Below, in pieces: positions 45,701 through 57,044 of a stretch of DNA of 64,000 nucleotides; the stretch's first letter is position 1; each line of letters opens with the position of its first letter. The position numbers were made by a program, and so were the translations under genes. Under the pieces are notes generated by a model that saw nothing but the letters and a program-made list of their open reading frames with translations, was not told where the DNA came from and made no database searches. The DNA comes from Nymphaea colorata (taxonomy: Eukaryota > Streptophyta > Magnoliopsida > Nymphaeales > Nymphaeaceae), in assembly GCF_008831285.2 (NCBI RefSeq), contig NC_045138.2, positions 14,396,571 through 14,460,570 of the forward strand, written 5' to 3'.

Positions 45701-48700
45701 CATTGAAGTTTCTTCTTTTAGACAATAACTATCCATGATTAAAATCCAAAATTCAGATGACTAAAGGATCAGATTTTGGAAAAATAAGTTTCATCATGGA
45801 TTACAAACCTGCAAGCAGCCATCTTCTGTGCCAACTGCCCAGAAATTAATATTTCCAGCTAAGACAGTCACTTTTCCTAACAACCTATCAGACCAGAGCA
45901 CAGAACCTCCTTTGGAACATGTAATTTCAGTCTCTCTTGGCATGGGTGCACTCCCAACTCCATACATTTCATTTAAAACCCGCTCTATAGGCTTGGCCTC
46001 CAAGCAGAACGCAGTGCTTTCACCTTCCTTCTTATCAAAGACACAGATAGAAAGGATGTCTGTAGACACCTGTCCACCTGACATGCTCATAAGACCAGCA
46101 CGCTCTAAATTTGTTTTTCCATCATTGGTAGCAGAGGCAGGAACTTTTTCAAGAACTAAGCTTTCAGTAATGCTGGCTCTTGCAGTTACCCCACTTCGCT
46201 CTTTGCCACCATAATGGCAGCATCCTCCAGCAAGATCACTTGTTCCAGAGCCGCCACCAGACGGTCTCTTAACAGGAGCTTCCTTAGCTCCAGCATCTGC
46301 ATAGATAGCCCCATTATCATCCTTCTTTGGATCTGAGACTGAGAGGGCCACAACTAGTGAAGCCCCTTGGGCAACCCCTGAGATATTCTCCTGTTGTGCT
46401 GGCACACCGACTGCTTCAGGAATAATCCTTTTTCTACCATCGGGTCGCCTATATTCTCTCTGTTTTACTGGACTAGAAATCCTTGTAGCAGCTTTGTTAA
46501 GCCCACCACCACTGACACAGCCAACGGTAGCACCACCAGAGATTTCAATTTTCTTTTCATCTTCAGTGGGTGTATCAGGAACCTCTGACTGTGTTTGAAC
46601 AATAATTGTGTTATCAATGTCCACGGAAGCTTTGCCAGGCACTTGATTTTGATGAGAAAGTGTAGTTCCCTTTTTGCTAGCAGATTGTTCAGCAGATGCT
46701 GCCTCTAGCAACAACTGCGCAGGGCTTTCTGCTAAGTTTGTCTGTCTCCCCCTGACATCACCATATCTACTCCTTTTCAACTTATCCAATTCAGCATCTG
46801 TCAATCGATGACCAAGTTCCTTAACCTCAAAATGGAATGTGGCTATAGTCCCATCCAAAGAACATGCAAAAAGTGCATAACCATCTGGACTCCTATTTCA
46901 AAGAAAAGCCTGAGTCAGGGAATAAAGAAGAAAATGGACTGAAAAGTATTCCACCAGATGAAAACAAGCAAATGGATCGTCATTTCCAATCAACCAAAAG
47001 GAGAGCACTTAACAAATGATTCAGCATAAAGGATAAGATGTTAACTTAATATGTTTCTGTAAAATGTGTAGCAAGTCCTGTACGCTCTAACGATGAAAAG
47101 GCACAAATCTCAAGAGAATGATCTCACAAACTTTGGACAAAATGCAAGTTTCCGGATCATATCACCAATGACCACAAGATCACTGACAATAAAACTTTAA
47201 AGAGTATGTGAATCACACACAATGCTCATTGAAAGTGCATAAAATTAACAGGATTTTATTTTCTCACATGAATAAAGTGTACATCTCTATAACTGGAGCA
47301 AAGCCAGCAAGATAAAATATTCTAACAAGTTAGGCGTTGAATGATGGAATGGCTAGTAGATTTAGCCCTTCAAATATCCTTCGGCTAGTAACCTACCATT
47401 GGAACACAGACAAAATGAAATGCTCAAAGAAATAATATAACAAAGAACAAAGTGGGACTGTATCTACTGCTTATATAGCAAATAAATCTGTTGTTTACAT
47501 ATTAAATACATCTAAATATGAAACACACATTTAATCTAACAATAGACAGTAGCTGATTTGGCAGCATGGTATGTTGCTCTGGTAAAGAGGCACTTCTTTT
47601 AAACAAATCATTGTTGTGGGTCATCCTAGCAAGACTTCATCTTGCATATTGCATTTCATAGTCACATTTTTCAAGAAGATATCTGCTTTCCGTGAGAGCA
47701 GGCCAAAGACCATGTTCTCCAACCAATTTCAGAAAAAATCTTAGAAAAATTAGAATGCATTACACTTTGTTGTATTTATTGTAGATTTATGAAATTTCCT
47801 TACCAGGATAAGTCAACAACACTTTGAGTAAAATAATGTTTGGCAACAAAAAGTGGTCGAGGACTTGCTGTAGTCCAAACAGTAATGGTGCAATCCTGAC
47901 TCCCAATAGCAATCACGTTATAAGGTACTGATTCTTTAGATGTGGTCTTTGATGTTTGTTCTCTTTCTGTAGATTTGGAGGCACCGTTGGACCAACCAAT
48001 TGAATCAACTCTTGGATCTGAACCATTAGCATAAGTCTTCCGGAACATAGAATGGTTAAACTTCACAGCAACAACAGGAGCATTGTGCCCCAGAAAATCA
48101 AAGGTTGCAGACCAGTCACCTCTCTCCAGTACTGGTGCAGAGTGCCTGGGCTTCTGAAATCCGTGTGTAGTAGTGATAAAATGGCCACAAGGTGACCATC
48201 CAAGCCGTCTGAAGAATGTTGAACCAACCTGTTGATACAATCTACAAACAGTCACGGAGGAGGGAAAAAAATAACAGAGTAAAGCATAAACAAGAAAAAG
48301 AATAGAAGCATGTCAAAAAGAATAAACAAATCAATCATGACATACAGATTTTCCCCAGTGTCCTTCTGTCCTATGCTCAATGCTCCAGTCACTTGTTCGC
48401 CAGATGATGACAGTCTTATCATCTGATTGACTTGCAAGAAAGGAACCTATGGGATCCCATGCAATTCCCTTGACCAGGCTTGAATGTCCTCTTAAAACAG
48501 AAGTGCAGATGCCATTGCTCATATTCCATATGTGAACTGTATTATCTAAACTACAACTAGCTAATATTGTATCATCTGGAGACCAGTTAAGATCCACCTA
48601 CTTCAAGCACATAGAAGGAAATACGTTAGAAAGGGTACTGGGAATCAAAATCATAGCAAAATGACAATGTTTATGGAAAGAAATTCTCAACTAAAAGACA

Positions 48701-50620
48701 AAAGCAAATTACCACATCAGAGGTATGTCCACGCAAGGTCATCACGACTTTCCAGTTTTCTACATCCGGAGGCTCCCCACTGCCAAACTCAGTAGTGCCA
48801 GTCCCAGGTTTTCTCTCATGAATAAGAATCAGCTGATCATCAGAACCAGATGCCACAAAACGCCCATGCTTAGCCCACCTTACGCAATTAACAGATCCAA
48901 AATGTTCACGAAGTGTAGCCAGCAAAGCATGTGTGGACTGATCTGGTTCCACCTCTTTAGATGCAGATTTCATATTCCATATCCGAACCTTCATAAAAGA
49001 TGGATTGTTATGGAAAGTAGTTAGTTTAGAGAAAAAGCTTACTGCAGAGACTCCAAAGCCTATTGAAAATGTCACATTCTAAATAGACTTAAAACGCTAC
49101 AGAAAATTGGAAAGTATCATCACATAACTTTTTGTCAGAAACTTAAAGTAAAGTACTTCATTATATTTGGTTGGTATTCTCCCATAAATTAAAACCTCCA
49201 AATCACACTTCTTTCTAATTTACCAGAAAAAACATGCGTAAGAAAGAGGAACCGAAACAATTAACTTCATTCTACAATAAGAAACCCTCATCATGTTTCA
49301 GCACTTTCTACCTGTTCTTCAAAAGCTTAATGTAATTTTAGGAGATAGCTGCTTCAATTCAGCAGCTCTGTTCAGTAAAACATGTCATGCATCAGCCATT
49401 ATTTCATCTTTGTTTTAGATGAGAAAAAACTACGTGATGACCTTCTAGCCATGGTATGGAACAAAATGGTTCAGTCATTGTGGTATGGAATAAAGTGGTC
49501 CAGATGATAAGGTACTGAAATTTCTAGCTTAACCACTTTTATCTGAACTTGAAAAATAAACTCATCCCACAAAAAATCAAGTTTTTTAATGCCAATAAGG
49601 AAAGCAAAAACCAAAAAAGTCACTTAGTTGCATTATTAAAAGAACACTGCACTTCACAGAATTTTAAAACATGTTACGTCAGACAAGGATTGAAATGTCT
49701 CTACAGGTTTCGAAACGCCCCAGTTACGTTGACATGTTCCACAACATCTCAACATAATCTTGTTGTAGTGTTTTACCTTACAAAGCCAAAAATGTAAGAA
49801 CATTGAACTACATCCAAATGCATAGGTCCGATAGCCTTCCAAACAGATAACCCATTAAAGAGTTGATATTCATGAAGATTTAGAAGTTGAAGAGACCATT
49901 TAGCCACAAGGGTAATACAGCTTCGGATCAGCTGTCTCCTCGGCTTCAAAACTGAGGAGATTACTCGAATTGATCCAACCCAAAGATTCATTCTTCTCTA
50001 CAATGTTGTCTCGTTGCTTACCTCGCTGGCCTGAAGATGAGGCGCAACAAAGAACCCTTCTCAGAAGCAAAATTGCTAGGGGAGCAGCAATTCACACAAT
50101 GGAAGTTACAAATGCATGTTTTTCATCAGCAACTTAAACAAATAGAAATTGGCGAATCATATCTTAGCTGGTGATAACATTCCTACTTGATATGCCAACC
50201 CAGTCAATACAGCCGTGTCGAGATGCACAACAATTTGTTAGAGGCAAACTCGAAACAACCAGAACTAAAGTGAAAGGAGTTCGAGATAATCTAAGAACCA
50301 AGGGATAGAAGAAACTAGGAGGGAGGGGGAAAAAGAGAGAGAGATGATCATTCTCCTTTCCTGCAACAATACACTAAGCAGCTCACTAGAACAAAAGGAG
50401 GCATCATCATTTCCAGAAAAAGTAGAAAGGAAGGCTTTCAACGAAGGATTAGACAAGCAGCTGACATCCATATTTGCGAAAATGAAAAAAAAAAAAGAGG
50501 AGATAGATTCACCTTATGATCTCCTCCAGCGGTCGCGAAACGTTGACCACCAGGTTGAATATCTATGGAGAATATCTGCAAGCCGCCGTGCCTCACCCAT
50601 CCTGGCTTCTCGGTAATCAT
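42794..50620 (-). CDS. HIRA: Histone chaperone HIRA
   Basis: Ten exons on the minus strand join in frame: 50620-50513, 48988-48713, 48597-48346, 48228-47804, 46892-45809, 45419-45209, 45028-44794, 44352-44227, 43286-43169 and 42967-42794. The product has 1,002 residues. The N-terminal third is a seven-bladed WD40 propeller (e.g. [12 protein letters not shown] and [11 protein letters not shown]). A Ser/Lys-rich linker holds the B domain [16 protein letters not shown] (about 499-514), which in HIRA proteins binds the histone chaperone ASF1. The C-terminal HIRA domain begins after about residue 650 with [19 protein letters not shown] deposits histone H3.3 outside replication, with UBN and CABIN1 partners. 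It matches Arabidopsis HIRA (At3g44530) along its full length. The 1.5-kb first intron follows only 36 codons, and a GA tract abuts the ATG. Confidence 0.96.
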
Positions 50621-50642
50621 CTCTCTCTCTCTCTCTCTCTCT
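50621..50642. repeat. (CT)11 tract touching the HIRA start codon
   Basis: Read in the sense of HIRA this is (AG)11 directly before ATGATTACCG. It sits in the leader and could vary in length between individuals. Confidence 0.95.
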
Positions 50643-51792
50643 GTACTTCAGACTCCCACCTTTCTTTTACCTCCCCCACTCAACAGAGACCGTTTTTCCT
50701 TTTCTTGGTTGCCCTAAGATTTCCAAATTCAATGAAAAGCAACGTCTTGGCAGAAGCCCTCTTCTGTAATTGATCTGGAAGCCTAAGATTGCAATCTTCG
50801 ACAGATCTACCTATGGAACAACTAAAAGAGTCAACAGTGCAAAAAAGGGGGTAAATGACCTAAAAAAGCAAAAAAGAAAATCGCTATGCTGGTGGAGCGG
50901 TGGTAATGAAAGCACTGGAAAGATGGGCGCTAAAAAGTTTTCAATACCATAGAGAAACGGCCCACTTGCCACAAGCACCTCTTAAAGGTTTAGCAAGGGG
51001 AAAACCCTAGATGGGTATTGAAGTACAAAAGAATTAAATCAATGCAGAAGAAATCTGAAACGCAAAGTTAGTTCTGTAAGGTTAGAAACACATACCAAGT
51101 TGGGAAAACAGAGGAAAAGTTAGTAACATATACCAGTTGGGAAAACATAGGGAATCAGGAAAAGGGTGAGTCAGGATTGAAAAAGGCAAACTATTGTCAC
51201 ACTCTAGTGGACAAAGATACGAAAAGCAATGATCTGAAAACAGGAAGCCCACACCACTCACTAAGCTTGTAGAAGAGAAATCAATAAAATAGAGACTAAG
51301 AAATTTCACCTCTTATCTATCCAGGACAAGCATGGCTATGATGCTTCCATCCTTGATGACCCACAACAAGGAACAGCACCCAACTCGTACATTTTGCTTT
51401 TTTAAGCTCTTGGACTTCTGTTTCCACCTTGAACAAGCAGGGAAACCCTAATGTAAGATGGATGCGCATGTCTTATGATGGGAAAACGGTCTTGCTTCAC
51501 TATTTTAAGGGACTCTTTAGAATCAGAATGTGCCGTTTCAAGTAACCAATGTGGTTTGTGTGTCCCACCTGACCTGACCAAGGTCCTAGCCCGGCTAGAG
51601 CCTTTGCCGAGTCAGGAAAGCATATCAGCAGTGAGTAAGCTAAGTAAGACCAGGTTGACTTGTCAACATTGGAAGGAAGACCAGGCTGACTTTGTTTACA
51701 TTGGTTAATAAGGTTGGAAGGAATTTGAGGTTGATATGAGCCAATGTTGTGAACAAAGGATCTTCTTCTAAAAGGGAAATCAAACTGGAGGA

Positions 51793-51795
<3 letters not shown>

Positions 51796-51843
<48 letters not shown>
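51796..51843. repeat. Compound (AT)15(AG)9 microsatellite
   Basis: Thirty bases of AT alternation pass straight into eighteen bases of AG alternation. Compound tracts of this kind usually grow by slippage from a shared border. Confidence 0.95.
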
Positions 51844-53276
51844 GTTGTCTATTTTATTTTGTCCATAATTTAATTTCTAGTAAGTTCTGATTTGGCCACA
51901 AATGGTAAGTTACTCGATATTGGTTCTGCTGCTTTTCTTTTGGAAAATTAGCTGTTAATACCACGAGAAGAAGTCCGATTGAAAAGAACTAAAAAGGACA
52001 GCCAGAGTCAGGCTTTTACCCAACTAATCGACTCTCGTTTAGCCGGACGCAGATTCAGATCTTATTTTAAAATCGAATCCAGATCCAGCTAGCATAAGTT
52101 CATATGCTTATACATAACTGAATTGGTCCTTTTTTTTTTACAGGATCCTTGTTCGAACTGGGAGTCAAGTTCTCTTCTAAGTTGTAAAACCACAAGCGAG
52201 ATCCATGTTTGATTAAGAATCAGAAGGAATTTTGTCATTCCATTTAATTGGATCTTATTTAATCAGATTTGTATCATCCGACCACTTGACAACTGCACGC
52301 ACACTTTTCCGGTCGGAAGGGTTATGATATGAATTGGACGGAAAGATTGTTCAAAATTCGAATTTTAGCTTTTCTTCGGTGCCTCGATAAGGGGAGGCTT
52401 TTCACTTTTCTGTTTTTGTGGGTATTATTTTTCAGTAATGTTAGTTGATTGCCATAGCCCTCTCATATTTTGGAAAGAAAACATTTATGTTTATATTTTT
52501 GAAAGTTTTTTAATTGGTATATGCATTTTGAAAAATATTGTTTTGGCACCTACACAAATTTTAAAAATACTATTCAGCCCTTTTTTAAGAAAAGTTTATA
52601 ACTTTGCAAAACTCTGGAAACGGGGTCAATGAGGGGCTTTCAAGGTTTTCCTGGGATGGTATACAGCACACGCTCAAATCCAGAAAAATAAACGTGAGAA
52701 AGGGAACATATATGCTACAACACCAACATATAAATACTATTCTGCAATAAACCACTTTGATATTTATTTTTTGCTTTTGAAAACGATCAGAGATTCAGAA
52801 GTCCGTTTACTTGATTCAGTACTGCTGCCACCTGCAAGCGAACATATATATATATATATATATAATGATTGCAATGGATTGAATATGATAAACTCTTAAT
52901 ATACATATTTTTTATGTTCACATGTTCGTATTAAAATCTAAACTCAAACATGAATGAAAAAAAGTCGTGGCTGAATGTAAATCCCAAGTCCGATTTCACA
53001 AGCCAAATTTGATGTGTATCTGGATTTTAAATTCATGCCCGATCAAACTCTACCCACAAAGCAGAGTCAAACCGACGAGATCAGTTCGGCCGTCGAGAAA
53101 ATGGCGGCGAGTTCACGCTGACTGATGCACTTCTTTTTACTCAAATCAAATTCAAATTTCTGAAAGTTACCAACTTCTAAAAGCAACATTGTGTACGAAA
53201 CAAAAGGCATTTTCTTGGCTTGGCATCGACGGAACCGGAGGGCGTGTCCATCCTCTCCTTCCCGGTTTCTTGATTT

Positions 53277-53332
53277 ATGGCGTTTCTTCCTTCTTCTTGA
53301 TACTATGGCGTTTCTTCCTTCTTCTTGATACT
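53277..53332. repeat. Two perfect 28-bp tandem units
   Basis: The unit starts ATGGCGTTTCTTCC and ends TTGATACT, is repeated exactly once, and is followed by ATGGCG again. It lies about 210 bp before copy B of the duplicated segment. Confidence 0.92.
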
Positions 53333-53545
53333 ATGGCGCCTAAAAGGAGATAAGCCCTCTGGGTCGTCCCGTCGATTACAGAAAAGGAAATGTCACCCAG
53401 CCGATTCTTCTGCTGCAAGCGATAAGAAGGCCTGTCCGCTATCTCGATTCTCACTCGGCAGGCAAGATACACTCACTCCCTGCTCTTGTTTGCTCTGGTT
53501 CTTAAGGTTCTTGATACATCTTTATCAATCTCGCTTTAAGGGCGT

Positions 53546-54995
53546 CCGTTAGGGCTGCGTTGATGCTCATAGCTTTCTCTCTCTCGGCACCACGTCTTCA
53601 ATCTGACCGCGTACATGTGCAGCAGCAACAGCTGAAATACCATCTCGGAGCTCAACACCTTCGCATTTTACTGGTACCCGTCTTTCTCTCTCTTGGACGA
53701 TCATTCATGGGCACTATTTGGGAATGATTTCTTCCGTGAGGTTTGCCATATTCAATATGCTTGTTTTGGGTTTCATTTTCGCTTGGGTATATATCTGTGC
53801 CGTCTGGCTGAAAGTTTGAAATGCCATCTCTCTCTTTCTTCCATACGGTATTTGGGCTTGTGGCTTTTTTTGCCCAACGCAACTGTTTTTTTGTCAAGAA
53901 GTTAAATTCTTCCTGATATTTAAGCTGGTGGTTCTTTGTAGCTTTAAAGAAGGTTGCTAATTGCGTGCTTCCAGTTTTTTTGTCTTGGAGAATTTCTGCC
54001 GTGTATTTGGATGGTTAAGTCCTGTATTGGAAGGATCATGTTGTGTAGGCTGAAGCTCTAGATTTTAGCCGTATGATGTTCTATATTTGATCTAATCTCT
54101 CCCCCTCTCTGGGGGCATCTGTTTTAAGAGGTTTCTTGTTCTTTAAAATTATATTTTTCATATAGGGGAAATGCCTTCACCGAGAAATAAGCGATGAAGT
54201 TTCCCCTCTTTCCGTTGTTTACCACAATAGTTTGTATATTATTTTCCAGCGATTTTTGGTGAATCTTCTTCTATGTTGTTAAATTTTGAAAGATAATTGC
54301 TGTGGTAGGATGGAGGTGGATTTGCCATATGCTAGACTTCACGTCAGGGGCATGCTTTTGTGCAGCTTCTCTGATACCATGTTCCATTATTGAGATTACT
54401 TCATGTAGGATTTTCAGTTTCAGAAGCTTTCTGCAGGAACTTTACCCTGCTTGCATTCGCTTCTATCTGGTTGTTCATATATTCCTTTCACTATTTAAAT
54501 TCATCCAGATAGGCTCTTCATCATGCACTCTTTTAACTATAGTGAGGTTCTAAAGAATAAGGTCCATGTTTCTCAAAGAAGCACTTGCTTCTGCTACTCC
54601 AGCTAGTAAGTTCATCTGAGTAACCACAATGGCACTCCCAACTCTGCTGCCACCAACAATGGGGAAAGCAGCAGCAGCAGAGAAGAAGCTCCCATAGTGG
54701 ATGCCTTTCTCCCTCATAATGCATAGATCTTGAAGATCATTGTGTGATAACGCATCCTTGTACTAAGAAATTTGTATGTTTAAGCATGTGGAATTACATG
54801 GATGTATATTTCATTTAAGTCTCTGAAGTACCAAGAAATTTTTATAGTTTATCACCCCTACAGTACTTTGCAATAAATTTGGATAATACATTGCAAATTT
54901 GTTGAAAGGATTGCTTCCCTCTGTTGATTTTATGTCCTCATAAAAATCCAATCGATTGTATTTGGATATATTGTCTAGATCTATAACTTTTGGTT
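53546..54995 (+). repeat. Duplicated segment, copy B (partner at 7189-8713)
   Basis: This copy matches copy A along its whole length and in the same orientation, 46 kb away. It is about 75 bp shorter, mainly through shorter CT tracts, loss of the 19-bp doubling and other small gaps. Both borders agree with those of copy A to within a base or two. The 5' flank and 3' flank differ from those of copy A. No long frame is kept open in both copies. Confidence 0.85.
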
Positions 54996-57044
54996 TGCCG
55001 GTGTGTGATGGTTGTTGGCAGCCCTCTCCGCCCTTCAGTTGTTTCCGTTTGTGGTTTCCTATTGGGGTTTCTCTATAATCCGTTGGGTTTTTCATTTCAG
55101 GCTAATGTCTTTCATTTAGGCTCTGCGTTCGGGTTTTCTTTGAGGTTTTAGTTGGGTTCTTCCGTTGAGGTTGTTGCTGGTTTCTGACATCTGGTTTGCC
55201 ATTGGGTTGGATGCCTTGGTCGCCACTTGGGTCGCCGCTATCGCTTTTGTTAGTCCACCACTTCGGTCCCTGTTGGTTCTGTTGTGGGTTGCCACTTAGG
55301 TCGTTGTTGTCGTTCTTATTGGGTCTACCGCCTTACTTCATCCCTTAGGTTGCTGTTGGGTCTGCCGCTTGGGCCGCTGCTGCCGCTTGGTTGATGTTGC
55401 TGTTGAGTCGTGACTACTACTTCAGTTTGCTGCTAGGTCACCATTATCATCTTCAGGTTTGTTGCTGGGTTGTCACCCTCGCAATCACTACTGGGTGCTA
55501 TGACTATTGTTGTGCATTCATCGCATTTGGCGTGCGGCTATTCAAATTCCAACCAGCCCCTCCAGAGAGGTTGGGTGTTTTGTCAGGTATTGCCATTGGG
55601 TCTCTTCCGATCATGATTTGGCTGCTGGGTTCTTCTTGTTTCCTTCTTGAATGACAATGCTTTTTATCTATGTGTTTGCAATATCAGCTTTGAACATTAA
55701 ATTGCTCATGGATGAAGAAGGTGGGCACTTAAGCTGCCGGGCATTCTCCAACGTGCTTGATACTTACGATTTACTGCTTCATTTCTTTTTGGTTTGTTGG
55801 CGGACTCACTGCATGCTAGTGCCAACCAGGTCAGCGTTTTTTTATCCTAAAGTGCTATGTTCTATCTTCTGCATGTAGTTTCTTTTCTATACGATTATAT
55901 GCTATATTTCTATTTGTTGTTTGAATCTATTATGGGGTTATTGTTTTCTCGTTTAGATGCTTGTTGCATTTGACTTCAGCTTACAGGCACAGTGTAATAT
56001 GTTGCTTCCTGTCTAACTCTGGACATAGATGTAGATGTCGCTTACTGTTGGACATGTATATCTCATGTTTAGTAAGTCTTGAATAAAGTAGATATTTGGG
56101 TGGAGAAGTTATGCAGGAAATTAGTAAACTTGTTTCATTTAAAGCCAAAAAAAAGCTGATGAAATTTGCATGCTGTTCAAACTATATGCTGTAAAACATA
56201 TTTGAACATTGAGTCACAAAAGCGAGGTTAGACCATTTTGTGAAACTAAGTTGCTAAAGCGGATGGAATACTATTTTACCTTGGAATATCCATGAAGATT
56301 GAAACAAAACCATGAAGGGATTGCCCTCAAAGACCTGTAGTGGTTCCACTAAAAGTACATTTTTTGCATGTGCAGTTTGTGTTTCTCTGTAAGCTAATGG
56401 ATACAGATTGGTTGATTCACATCCTTAAAGGCTTTTATTCTCATTCCTAGAAATTTTTAATATATATTCAACTTCTGTTCAGAATTGTGCATTTTCTAAG
56501 GTTATTGACACTCATTGCATTAATATATTTGAGGAATGGTATGTTGTCGTTGGTGTTTATCATACTGACTTTATAATGAGATATTGTCAACAAGGACGAA
56601 ATAAGTGTTTGCTTATCTTTTATCTGTTCCAATTAATGCTTATAATTTATCGTTCTTTAGTAAAAGAAATAATCATACATTCATTTCTTATATTGTCATT
56701 TTTTTTTCATAATGACTCCTGACCTAAGGTTTTCAACACTTGGGTTCCCAGTTTCTTGGTAGTCTGTTTTTTCTGAATGCCTGCTTGTTCATTATATGGA
56801 TGCTCACTCTGTAGCTACTTGGTATCTCTAATCTTAGAGCTTGATTTTGGATATTTGGTTATAGAATTTATTCTGTCGTTGGATGAGGAAGACGGTATGA
56901 AGCATGGCCTCTTTTATGGTTTTTTGTTTTTCATTCAGCTAGAAAATGAAATTAAATGTTGTTTTAAACATAGTCTAGACTAGGGTTAATATTTTTAAAG
57001 GATTTAAAGCATGGGATAAGGTAGAGGTTGGAATTTTAAAATTC
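54996..57044. other. Intergenic between copy B and the satellite array
   Basis: From 55.0 to 55.55 kb the plus strand is rich in G and T with loosely repeated words such as TTGGGTCGCCGC, TTGCTGTTGGGTC and GCTGCTGCCGCTTGG. It looks like a decayed short-period repeat. From 55.6 to 57.0 kb the DNA is AT-rich and shows no coding signal, RNA gene or transposon ends. Confidence 0.4.
55180..55530. repeat. Degenerate GT-rich short-period repeat
   Basis: Words built on TGGGT and TGCCGCT recur at irregular spacing of about 12-30 bases, with a three-base flavour (GCTGCTGCCGC, TTGTTGTCG). No single unit length holds throughout, so limits and period are approximate. Confidence 0.4.

Larger units (their letters stand above)
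50643..53545. other. Intergenic: HIRA upstream region to copy B
   Basis: The HIRA promoter should lie in the first kilobase; no clear TATA box was found. The rest is AT-rich with microsatellites. A 28-bp perfect tandem pair sits at 53277-53332, just before copy B of the duplicated segment. The stretch 53333-53545 is GC-richer and reads as a basic coding-like fragment (KPSGSSRRLQKRK) without a recognisable family. Confidence 0.4.
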
